Positions 15,846 to 23,435 of a DNA stretch of 35,913 bases are shown in pieces; the stretch's first letter is position 1; every line of letters starts with the position of its first letter. Origin of the DNA: an uncultured Clostridia bacterium (GTDB taxonomy: Bacteria > Bacillota > Clostridia > Christensenellales > Pumilibacteraceae); NCBI GenBank assembly GCA_947178255.1, contig CAMWXP010000013.1:1-35913 (forward strand), in the 5' to 3' direction. The translations under genes were made by a program, and so were the position numbers. The notes under the pieces are model-generated. The model saw only the letters and a program-made list of their open reading frames with translations, searched no databases and was not told where the DNA came from.

Positions 15846-16596
15846 GATTGCTTTCACCGGCTACCGACAAGAAAATCTCTTCAAGGCTCTCATCGCCTTT
15901 GGCACGTTTTATTTCGTCCATATCGCCGCAAAGAACCAGCTTACCCTTGCCGATTATAGCAACACGGTCGCAAAGCTTTTCGGCAACTTCCAGAACGTGC
16001 GTGGAAAAGAACACCGTTTTCCCCTCGGATTTGTATTTTTTCATCAATTCTTTTAACGCAAACGCCGACGGCGGATCGAGTCCCATCATAGGCTCGTCCA
16101 AAATCCACAGCTCGGGACTGTGAATAAGCGATCCGATAATTGCTATTTTTTGTTTCATTCCGTGTGAATAACCGCTTATACGCTTGTCAAAAGCGTCCTC
16201 TAATGCAAACCGCTTTAACAAATCGGCGGTAATACTCTCCCGAGCCGTCTTGTTCACACCGTAGATATCACCCAAAAAGTCTATATATTCCCTGCCTGTA
16301 TACTTATCGAATATAATCGGCGAATCGGGTACAAACCCGAAATGCCGCTTTGCTTCTATTGCATCATGCGTAATATCGTGGCCGCAAATTCTTATGCTGC
16401 CCGATTTTACCGGCAAAATACCTGTCGCCATTTTAATGGTAGTTGTTTTGCCCGCGCCGTTTGCACCTAGAAATCCGAATATCTCGCCCGGCCTTAGCGT
16501 GAACGAAAGATCGTCCACCGCCTTAACATTGCCGTTTGCGTAAGACATAGAAACATGATCGATATCCAAAACACTCTTTTGAGCTACCGAATCCAT
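15838..16596 (-). CDS. ABC transporter ATP-binding protein
   Basis: ATPase of the exporter pair, 252 residues. Walker A is GANGAGKT (44-51), the Q-loop region is 'FGFVPDSP', the signature is SGYSHGMKQK (141-150, SHG in place of SGG/SGQ), and Walker B with catalytic Glu is LWILDEPMMGLDP (about 163-175). The H-switch is in 'STHVLEVAEKL'. It resembles the CcmA/YtrB-like ATPases that partner ABC-2 permeases. GGAGGT precedes ATG 16596. It has its own promoter, with repeated elements upstream that suggest regulation. The permease follows with an 8-nt overlap. Confidence 0.94.
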   Translation of the reverse strand: MDSVAQKSVLDIDHVSMSYANGNVKAVDDLSFTLRPGEIFGFLGANGAGKTTTIKMATGILPVKSGSIRICGHDITHDAIEAKRHFGFVPDSPIIFDKYTGREYIDFLGDIYGVNKTARESITADLLKRFALEDAFDKRISGYSHGMKQKIAIIGSLIHSPELWILDEPMMGLDPPSAFALKELMKKYKSEGKTVFFSTHVLEVAEKLCDRVAIIGKGKLVLCGDMDEIKRAKGDESLEEIFLSVAGESNHE

Positions 16597-16628
16597 CCTT
16601 ATTCACCTCCAACAATCTATTTACTTAG

Positions 16629-16657
16629 ATTTTACCATACAAAAACCGTGTAGGCAA
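16629..16657 (-). promoter_or_regulatory. sigma-A promoter of the ABC exporter
   Basis: Minus strand: TTGCCT (16652-16657), 17-nt spacer, TAAAAT (16629-16634). The start point would be near 16622, followed by a short leader with GGAGGT. Confidence 0.7.
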
Positions 16658-16703
16658 TGCAGTTTTCATGCAGTTTTTACAAGAAATATGTAAAATTTAC
16701 AAG
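16657..16703. repeat. Short direct and inverted repeats upstream of the ABC promoter
   Basis: ATGCAGTTTT occurs at 16657-16666 and 16668-16677, an 11-base period that abuts the -35. TTTACAAG occurs at 16676-16683 and 16696-16703, a 20-base period. A palindrome TGTAAA-A-TTTACA lies at 16689-16701. The helical-turn spacing is what activator sites look like, though the sequence is A/T-rich and chance is possible. Confidence 0.45.
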
Positions 16704-16707
16704 GATC

Positions 16708-18006
16708 TTAACTGCGCTTATTACGACCGATGGCGTCCAAAAACTGCTTGATTTTTTGTTCGTTGGGATTATCTTGAGGCTTATAAAACTTTTCGCCCTG
16801 CAATGATTTGGGCAAATACTGTTGCGTAATATATGCAGGAGAATCATGCGGATAAATATATTCCTCGTTGCTGTCGTCGGGCAGCTTGTTATTTTTCAAG
16901 TAATCAGGCACTACGTCGTCGGCATGTTCACGGACAGCGCTTTGCGCCGCCGCTTTTGCCAAATATACCGAATTGGATTTTGGCGCTGTAGTCACCTTGA
17001 TTATAGCGTGAGCGAGCGACAAATACCCTTCCGGCACGCCTATATGCTCGTATGCGGTAAGCGCCGACACAACGACGCTAAGCGCCGAGGAATCGGCCAT
17101 TCCGACATCCTCGCTGGCGTGTGCCATCATCCTGCGGAACAGCAAAATGGGGTCACAGCCCGCTTCTATAAGTCTAAACGCCCAATACAGCGCCGCATCG
17201 GGATCGCAGCCGCGTAGCGACTTGCAAAACGCGGACAACATGTCATAGTACATACTATCGTCAATGGAAAGCACACGCTGCTGCGTGGACTCTTGAGCGA
17301 CCCCTTTGTCTATTATTATCTTTCCTTCATCCGACGGCGGCGTGGTCATTACGGCAAGCTCCAATGCGTTATAGGCATTGCGCAAATCTCCGTTAGCCGA
17401 CCAAGCAAAGTGGCGGTAAGCTTCGTCTTTTACATCGAGACTGTAATTGCCCAGCCCTTCGGGCGCATTCACAGCGCGTTTAAGTCCGACTACAATGTCG
17501 TCATCGGTAAGCGGTCTAAGCCTGAATACCCTACAACGCGACACGATAGCGCGCGTCATAGCAACAAACGGATTTTCGGTTGTGGAACCGATAAATATTA
17601 TACTCCCCGTTTCGATAGCAGAAAGCACGCAGTCCGATTGCGCCTTGTTCCAACGATGACACTCGTCCAAAAGCAAATATGTACGCTTTCCGTACATGCG
17701 CAAGCGCTCGGTAGCTTCCTCTATCACTCGCTTTGCGTCTCCGACGCCGGACGATACAGCGTTCAGCTTGACAAACTCGCTTTTTGTTTTAGCCGCAATA
17801 ATACCGGCAAGCGTGGTTTTACCTGTCCCCGGCGGACCGAAAAATATACAGCTACCCAACCTGTCCGCTTGTATTGCGCGCATAAGCAATGACCCATTGT
17901 GCAACAGGTGCTTTTGCCCTATAAACTGCTCTAATGTTTGCGGGCGCATGCGCTCGGCAAGCGGCGCAGCCTTTGTTTTATTGTCCGATAAATCAAATAA
18001 ATCCAT
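16708..18006 (-). CDS. rarA: Replication-associated recombination protein RarA (MgsA)
   Basis: RarA is an AAA+ clamp-loader-like ATPase that acts at stalled replication forks. It is 432 residues from the chosen start. Visible: the N-terminal 'LAERMRPQTLEQFIGQKHLL' typical of the family, Walker A GPPGTGKT (57-64), Walker B 'LLLDECHRW', sensor 'IGSTTENPF' and the arginine finger region 'AIVSRCRVFRL'. The C-terminal tetramerisation domain holds 'LIEAGCDPILLFRRMMAHASEDVGMAD' and 'YIYPHDSPAYITQQYLP'. An upstream in-frame ATG at 18045 would put the promoter inside the gene. ATG 18006 ('MDLFDL') is the family-typical start. It has no Shine-Dalgarno and the -10 box ends 6 nt upstream, so a leaderless mRNA is predicted. 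Confidence 0.96.
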   Translation of the reverse strand: MDLFDLSDNKTKAAPLAERMRPQTLEQFIGQKHLLHNGSLLMRAIQADRLGSCIFFGPPGTGKTTLAGIIAAKTKSEFVKLNAVSSGVGDAKRVIEEATERLRMYGKRTYLLLDECHRWNKAQSDCVLSAIETGSIIFIGSTTENPFVAMTRAIVSRCRVFRLRPLTDDDIVVGLKRAVNAPEGLGNYSLDVKDEAYRHFAWSANGDLRNAYNALELAVMTTPPSDEGKIIIDKGVAQESTQQRVLSIDDSMYYDMLSAFCKSLRGCDPDAALYWAFRLIEAGCDPILLFRRMMAHASEDVGMADSSALSVVVSALTAYEHIGVPEGYLSLAHAIIKVTTAPKSNSVYLAKAAAQSAVREHADDVVPDYLKNNKLPDDSNEEYIYPHDSPAYITQQYLPKSLQGEKFYKPQDNPNEQKIKQFLDAIGRNKRS

Positions 18007-18012
18007 GTGTTC

Positions 18013-18041
18013 ATTATAGCACGCACAATGCACATAATCAA
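18013..18041 (-). promoter_or_regulatory. sigma-A promoter of rarA (leaderless geometry)
   Basis: Minus strand: TTGATT (18036-18041), 17-nt spacer, perfect TATAAT (18013-18018), then six bases to ATG 18006. Initiation would fall on the A of the start codon. Confidence 0.75.
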
Positions 18042-18076
18042 GCATTTTTCAAAATATCAACAACACTGTTATGGCG

Positions 18077-21000
18077 CTACTCGTTGCCGTCACGATAGAA
18101 TACAATATCGTCCGACAAATTGCGAATTTCCACACTGTCGGCGGGATAGTTTATTTTGTTTACGCGCATTCGCCAATTTCCACACAGCTCACTACCGTCA
18201 ACCGTTACGCGCACGTCCTTGCTTTTGCTTAAAATATCGAATGAAAGCGACGGGGTGTTTTTGGCTATGTGCGGGCAAATTTTAAGCGTTTTACCGCGGA
18301 ATTTAACGCCGAAAAGCTTCTCCGTGACCGTTGTGAAGTATACCGCCGCAGCAACAGGGTCGGAAAAGTAATCGATATCCGCATATTCCGAACGGTCACC
18401 GTAATGCAAGCAACGATTAATCGGATTATTATATTTAATAATATTGTAGGCTTGCTCGTTTAAGTCTAAATCAAACAACAGCCTTGCGCACATATACGCC
18501 TCGGCAACAGACTTGAATTCAAACAAATTATTTGCCGTCAAACGCTTTACCGTATGCATATATAATTCAGACGTTTGCTTATAACACCTTTTGTACTGTT
18601 CGTATAAGTCGTCGCTTAATTTCAATTTGTTTTCAAAATACTTTAAAACATACAGAAAATTGTTGTATTGCCACACGCTTTTTACAACGCTTGGCAATGG
18701 CTGCATAGAAGTATAAATCAAATATTTTACCGCTCGTAAAATATGATTTATAACGGTATCCTTTATAACCATGCGTTCGCCGTGTATACGGAGCGGAGCA
18801 TACGGCAAAACCTCATTCCAAAACTTTTCGTCATGCGTGTATTCGACAAATTCTATAATACACCGTACTACTTGCAAACAATCGTAATAATCTGCGCCCA
18901 GCAACCAACTTTGATTTTGACAACATAAAATACCGAATATTCTATGTTTGACAGCTGTCGAATCGACGTACTTTGCCGCGTTCAAAACAAAGCACTCGTC
19001 ATATAACGTCATACGCTTATGTGCAACAAAAGCACTGTATGCACTGTATAACGATTGTGAATACGACACATTCAATACTCTGTCGTCTGTTGCGGGCAGT
19101 ATTCTCCCAAGCCGTCCGTAAAAGCGTTTTACGCCGTCAAGCAGCTTATCTACTTCGCTCACGCTTTGCAGCTTTTTATAATAAGCTTCGTCGACAAGGC
19201 AAAAAACAATTCTTGCACAGTCATTTGCTTCGACCGTTCTACATACCGACGCAGTTGGCGCAGGAGTGCTCCCGCCCGCGCGAAAACCACTTGTTCTATC
19301 TATTTTGCCGTATACGAAATACCCTTCCTTATATGCTGTGTACTCGGCGCGTTCCCCGACCGCACAGAGCAACAGCTTGCATTTCCCTGCCGACGCCGTA
19401 ACACCGTTGTCGCCTACTTCAATGTTTATATCGCTATCGCACACAGCGGAAAACATAATATCCAGCTTGCGCTCGACATCTGTTTTATTGTATACTTTGA
19501 TATCGAAAAAGGCGGCGGGCAAACCTATCGCAGTAAAAACTTTTTGTTCACATACCATACCGTTGTATGCACAACCGTATGCGGTGTACCCGCTACCGTA
19601 TACCGCACGCGCTTGACCTATCCTCCCTCTATACGTTACTGTCGGTGACCACATAACGCCATTCTCACCGATAACGACAAAAGCTCGTTGCCTTTGTGTG
19701 TATTTATCAACTTGGACAGTAAAGCTTTTCTTACCTACCGAAATACTTTGTATTCCAAATTGATTCAGCTCAACACACAAGTTTCCACCTGAAAGAGTAT
19801 TATTTATCGGCTTATACCCGTATCTATCTTCAATTACCATATTTCCGTCGGATATTCCGCCGAATGGCATGATAAAGTCATAATTTGATTTATTTAGGAC
19901 AGGCGGCGGAAAAGCGGCCGGCTTATCAAGCTTTCTGTCCGAATACACTATGCACGGCATTTCCACTGGTTTGTCTGTTAAGTGCACATTGCTGTATGCC
20001 GCCGCGCTTTCGGTGGCGCGTTCAAAATATAATTCGTCCGAAACATATTGAAACATGTTTTCCGCCTGTGTGCGCGACGCATAAACAACCGTCATATAAG
20101 ATACAGCGCGGGCAAATCGTTTTACGGTAAGCGTTGTTGTGCCGATTAGCGCCGGAGCGTCAACATTACCGTGTTTTAACGTACCATCGGCACAAAATGC
20201 GCACAAGTCGCCACCGTAATTACCGTCGTTAAGCGACAAAGCAAAACCGTTATCGCAAATAGCCATAGAGCCGCCACGAATGTTTTGTGTATAACACTTT
20301 TGCGACTTTGGTTTATTGCGCACGACAGCACCAATTAGATTTACCGTTTTATCGCAATCACTACGGTTTATTACGGTTAGCCGCACTATACACACATTGC
20401 CGTCTATGGGCACAACAGCTTCGGCGCACAGCTCCAAATCCCCTTTGCATGCGCGGTACACCGCACGGTGCCGTTCGATAACGCCGTCGCACTCCGACAA
20501 TTCTATATCTACTCCGTCCGAACTAATACCGACATAAATACAGTCAGATGTCTCATTTGATTTGACAGTAATACCGCCTCGGTTGTCGCAACAAAGCCTT
20601 ATTCCCGCTCCGTCTATAACGGTTTGTATATATTCCGGCTCACTGCCGAAATACGCCGCTTCGGTCAAAAGCAATCTGTTACTGCTATCGGACTCAATCT
20701 TTTGTCCATTTTTCGGCTTGCAAAACAATGCTTCTATTGTAGAAAAGATATCTACACTGCTTGACGGAGAATACAACAACACGGGTATGCGCATAACAGC
20801 ATACGTAATAATAGCCGCAACGGAAAATAATGCTACATAATTAGGCGAAGCAAAGATACACGTAAACACCGCATATACAGCAAGTAGTATCGGGAATAAA
20901 ATATTAAACACCTTTACATACCGTCTGCCGCGCTCACCGCTGTGCTTTTGCGGCGTATAAACCTCTTTTTCACATGCTTCTATAACGGACAATGACCGCA

Positions 21001-21784
21001 AAACCGAATTAACCGTCAAATATACTTGCGCTAAACGCTTGCGACGACGACTGTCCGCCGAACAAATATCTACACCGTTATGCTCCAAAAGCCTGTTTAC
21101 CGCGGCACCGTCCTTATCCGCACACGCATGCACCAATCCACAAATATAATCGTCTGAATTCAGATAGTCCAAATTAACGCTTCCGTTTAACCCGTCGGTT
21201 GCGCCCTTGTCATACTCCTCACAGCGCTTTACGGCGTTTTCGGTCACTGAGTGCAAATACCAAATCAAACACAGCTTTATCATTCCACACAATATTTTTC
21301 GCTCGGACAACGTAAACTCGGCGTTTTCCTCGAATGCCGATATTGCGTCAAACAGCGAACGGTGCGTAATTTCGCAACCCGAATCCCTTATTAAACGCTC
21401 GCTAAACAAGAATACACGCGGGTACTTTCCCACATGCCCACAATAAGCTGAGTACCGAGCGGCGCTTTTTCCGTCGACAAACGCATGCAAAATAGTATTG
21501 CTACCGTCATTCAAAACACGCTGCCAATCGTCGGCTACTCCACTATTTACACGCTTTTTGCACGCAGACAAAACGCTACGTATTTTAATCATACTATAAC
21601 TTATGCCCTGTCCGTATTCCGTTACCGCACAGCGTTTACTGAGCGCTCGAATATTTGCCAAAAGCGCGTTATTAGTAATTCGCTCGGCTTTGGCGTATAG
21701 TTTCGGTGTGGCGGCAGGCGCGGCAAATCGGACAAGCAAAACCACCGCGACAAATATTGCAAATATAATAAATGCCGTACGCAT
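18077..21784 (-). CDS. Membrane-anchored NdvB/GH94-like protein, probable pseudoenzyme
   Basis: A 1235-residue protein whose parts line up with cyclic beta-1,2-glucan synthase (NdvB/GH94) outside its glycosyltransferase. An N-terminal membrane helix (4-21) is followed by a helical region with the NdvB-like 'GKYPRVFLFSERLI' (119-132). Two membrane helices follow at about 291-311 and 315-338. A first beta-sandwich-like domain spans about 370-565 and a second about 640-865 ('NGVMWSPTVTYRGR', 'CEQKVFTAIGLPAAFFDIKVYNK'). An (alpha/alpha)6-barrel-like region covers about 895-1165, with 'NPIN' at 1120-1123, and a C-terminal 'LFGVKFRGKTLKICPHI' segment matches the GH94 tail. The GT84 domain expected between helices and sandwich is missing. 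The catalytic GDWNDG position reads SVWQYNN (about 1036-1042), and the aromatic GGWTWYTGS segment is absent. Catalysis by the known mechanism is unlikely; a glycan-binding or structural role is inference. There is no Shine-Dalgarno before ATG 21784. Confidence 0.7.
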   Translation of the reverse strand: MRTAFIIFAIFVAVVLLVRFAAPAATPKLYAKAERITNNALLANIRALSKRCAVTEYGQGISYSMIKIRSVLSACKKRVNSGVADDWQRVLNDGSNTILHAFVDGKSAARYSAYCGHVGKYPRVFLFSERLIRDSGCEITHRSLFDAISAFEENAEFTLSERKILCGMIKLCLIWYLHSVTENAVKRCEEYDKGATDGLNGSVNLDYLNSDDYICGLVHACADKDGAAVNRLLEHNGVDICSADSRRRKRLAQVYLTVNSVLRSLSVIEACEKEVYTPQKHSGERGRRYVKVFNILFPILLAVYAVFTCIFASPNYVALFSVAAIITYAVMRIPVLLYSPSSSVDIFSTIEALFCKPKNGQKIESDSSNRLLLTEAAYFGSEPEYIQTVIDGAGIRLCCDNRGGITVKSNETSDCIYVGISSDGVDIELSECDGVIERHRAVYRACKGDLELCAEAVVPIDGNVCIVRLTVINRSDCDKTVNLIGAVVRNKPKSQKCYTQNIRGGSMAICDNGFALSLNDGNYGGDLCAFCADGTLKHGNVDAPALIGTTTLTVKRFARAVSYMTVVYASRTQAENMFQYVSDELYFERATESAAAYSNVHLTDKPVEMPCIVYSDRKLDKPAAFPPPVLNKSNYDFIMPFGGISDGNMVIEDRYGYKPINNTLSGGNLCVELNQFGIQSISVGKKSFTVQVDKYTQRQRAFVVIGENGVMWSPTVTYRGRIGQARAVYGSGYTAYGCAYNGMVCEQKVFTAIGLPAAFFDIKVYNKTDVERKLDIMFSAVCDSDINIEVGDNGVTASAGKCKLLLCAVGERAEYTAYKEGYFVYGKIDRTSGFRAGGSTPAPTASVCRTVEANDCARIVFCLVDEAYYKKLQSVSEVDKLLDGVKRFYGRLGRILPATDDRVLNVSYSQSLYSAYSAFVAHKRMTLYDECFVLNAAKYVDSTAVKHRIFGILCCQNQSWLLGADYYDCLQVVRCIIEFVEYTHDEKFWNEVLPYAPLRIHGERMVIKDTVINHILRAVKYLIYTSMQPLPSVVKSVWQYNNFLYVLKYFENKLKLSDDLYEQYKRCYKQTSELYMHTVKRLTANNLFEFKSVAEAYMCARLLFDLDLNEQAYNIIKYNNPINRCLHYGDRSEYADIDYFSDPVAAAVYFTTVTEKLFGVKFRGKTLKICPHIAKNTPSLSFDILSKSKDVRVTVDGSELCGNWRMRVNKINYPADSVEIRNLSDDIVFYRDGNE

Positions 21785-21849
21785 AACCGAAATTATTGAC
21801 TAACAACCAACATTAAATACAAAATATACTGCCGTTTTACCGCATAAAA

Positions 21850-21876
21850 AAATCGACGGATATAATCCGTCGATTT
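21850..21876 (-). terminator. Rho-independent terminator of rplS
   Basis: Eleven-pair stem AAATCGACGGA / TCCGTCGATTT around a TATAA loop, with a seven-T run on the minus-strand exit (21844-21850). It lies 18 nt after the rplS stop and upstream of the GH94-like gene. Confidence 0.93.
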
Positions 21877-21893
21877 AGTACGACACAATTAAA

Positions 21894-22235
21894 TTACTTT
21901 TCCTTAATCTTGGCGGCCTTGCCGGAAAGATTGCGAAGATAGTAAAGCTTAGCTCTGCGAACCTTGCCGTGCTTCATAACCTTTATATCGGTAATGCGCG
22001 GCGAATGGAGCGGGAACGTACGCTCGATACCTACACCAAAAGAAACGCGGCGGACGGTAAAGGATTCTCTTACCGAGCCGTTCTTTTTGGCAATAACGAT
22101 TCCTTCGAAAGCCTGAATACGTTCGCGGTTACCCTCTTTTACCTTAACGGATACGCGCACGGTATCGCCCACATTGAATTGCGGAACGTCTGTCTTCATA
22201 TACTCTTTTTCGATTTCGGCGATGATGTTACTCAT
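21894..22235 (-). CDS. rplS: 50S ribosomal protein L19
   Basis: L19 sits at the interface of the 30S and 50S subunits. All 113 residues fit the family: '[34 protein letters not shown]' (about 20-53), '[24 protein letters not shown]' (about 58-81) and the basic '[25 protein letters not shown]' tail. An AGGAGGT site precedes ATG 22235. The gene stands alone with its own promoter and terminator, apart from the usual rpsP-rimM-trmD neighbours. The structured leader suggests autogenous control. Confidence 0.98.
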   Translation of the reverse strand: MSNIIAEIEKEYMKTDVPQFNVGDTVRVSVKVKEGNRERIQAFEGIVIAKKNGSVRESFTVRRVSFGVGIERTFPLHSPRITDIKVMKHGKVRRAKLYYLRNLSGKAAKIKEK

Positions 22236-22307
22236 AATACCTCCTATGTCGCTAAAAAACTCCGCACAAGCAAAACACCGCTTTTGCGAAGTGTCATTTA
22301 ATATTGC
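22236..22307 (-). promoter_or_regulatory. Structured 5' leader of rplS, candidate L19 leader
   Basis: The leader of about 72 nt contains two mutually exclusive hairpins. One is GCAAAA-6-TTTTGC (22270-22287). The other is ACAC/CGC-AAAA-GCG/GTGT with a two-base bulge (22275-22294). A run of six T follows on the minus strand (about 22250-22255), before the ribosome site. An L19 leader motif is known in Firmicutes (Rfam L19_leader); whether this matches it was not tested. Confidence 0.45.
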
Positions 22308-22313
22308 TCATAG

Positions 22314-22342
22314 ATTATACCATACCCATTTGATTTAATCAA
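22314..22342 (-). promoter_or_regulatory. sigma-A promoter of rplS
   Basis: Minus strand: TTGATT (22337-22342), 17-nt spacer, TATAAT (22314-22319). The -35 lies within a TTGATTTAATCAA palindrome on the plus strand (22330-22342), possibly by chance. Start point near 22307. Confidence 0.8.
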
Positions 22343-22382
22343 GCAAATTTAATGGGTTTTATGGATTTTTTTACAAAATTTG

Positions 22383-23435
22383 TTATGATTTTTTGCTACT
22401 TTGCGCCTTAGACTCGACAGTGCGATTTTTAAGCTGCCCGCACGCACCCGCTACGTCCGAGCCCATAGACCGCCTGACCGACGCCGAAACACCCGCTGCC
22501 TTTAACAGTTCGCAAAAAGCATACGCGCGTTTTCTGCTCGGTGGCTTCAACTTGCAATTATCGGTGGGATTGAGCGGAATAAGATTGACGTGACAGCACA
22601 GTCCTTTCAGCAAATCCTTAATATCGGCAACGTCCGACTTGGTGTCGTTAAAACCGTCTATCAAAATGTATTCCAGTATTACCCTGCGCCCGGTTTTATC
22701 AAAGTATGAACGTAGCGCATCCACAAGCTGCTTAACGGTGTATTTTTGCGCGATATTCATAATTTGCTTGCGCTTAACGTCCGTTGCGGCATGCAAGGAT
22801 AGCGACAGCGTACAGCTTATACCATCGTCAGCGAGCCGTAAAATATTGTCGGGAAGCCCGCACGTAGATACGGATATGGAGCGCATGCCTATATTCAGCC
22901 CGTCAGGAGCATTGACAAGCTTTATAAACTTCATCGTATTGTCGTAATTGGCAAGCGGCTCGCCGCTGCCCATCATAACTATTTTGTTTACGCCGCCGAC
23001 AGGCTTTTTGTCGCGCGCAATATACAACACTTGCGCAAGTATCTCTCCCGCGGACAAATTGCGCACAAGTCCATGCTTGCCCGAAGCGCAAAAAATACAA
23101 CCCATTCCGCACCCCACTTGACAAGACACACACACGCTGTTGCCGTAGTCGTGCGGAAGGTATACCGATTCTATCAAGTCCTCGCCTTCCGTTTTGAACA
23201 AATACCGCACCGCTCCGTCCGACGCCGTAACGCGTGTAACCTCGGTAAGCGGACGTGCAGCAAACTCGTCTTCAAGCTGCGCAATAAAGCTTTTAGGTAA
23301 ATCTGTGTACTCGCCAAAGCTGTCATACGCCGCTATATGGCGCATAAGCTGTTTGGCACGGTATTTTGGTTGACCGTACTTTTCGACCAAAGCGGTAATC
23401 TCGTCGATATTAAAGTCGCACAGCGGAGTTTTCAC
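22383..23435 (-). CDS. rlmN: 23S rRNA (A2503-C2)/tRNA A37 methyltransferase RlmN
   Basis: RlmN is a radical SAM enzyme that methylates C2 of A2503 in 23S rRNA and A37 in some tRNAs. The cluster motif CxxxCxxC is at Cys109, Cys113 and Cys116. 'GMGEP'-type SAM segment reads 'MMGSGEPLANYDN'. The methyl-carrying cysteine lies in 'SDVAGACGQLKNR' near residue 335. Length 350 is normal. The start is GTG 23435, one base overlapping the rsmB stop (TAGTG), with AGAGGT upstream. It is the last gene of the yicC-to-rlmN operon; the usual following prpC-prkC-rsgA genes are absent and rplS follows instead. Confidence 0.97.
   Translation of the reverse strand: MKTPLCDFNIDEITALVEKYGQPKYRAKQLMRHIAAYDSFGEYTDLPKSFIAQLEDEFAARPLTEVTRVTASDGAVRYLFKTEGEDLIESVYLPHDYGNSVCVSCQVGCGMGCIFCASGKHGLVRNLSAGEILAQVLYIARDKKPVGGVNKIVMMGSGEPLANYDNTMKFIKLVNAPDGLNIGMRSISVSTCGLPDNILRLADDGISCTLSLSLHAATDVKRKQIMNIAQKYTVKQLVDALRSYFDKTGRRVILEYILIDGFNDTKSDVADIKDLLKGLCCHVNLIPLNPTDNCKLKPPSRKRAYAFCELLKAAGVSASVRRSMGSDVAGACGQLKNRTVESKAQSSKKS

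Noticed and set aside
18007..18045. Longer rarA start at 18045
   Set aside because: Same reasoning: it overlaps the promoter, and the family begins at the 'MDLFDL' type start.
18046..18076. Terminator between the GH94-like gene and rarA
   Set aside because: No stable hairpin with a T-run is visible; the gap mainly holds the rarA promoter.
22330..22342. TTGATTTAATCAA palindrome at the rplS -35 as an operator
   Set aside because: A consensus-like -35 in A/T-rich DNA readily makes such palindromes; nothing else supports a regulator.
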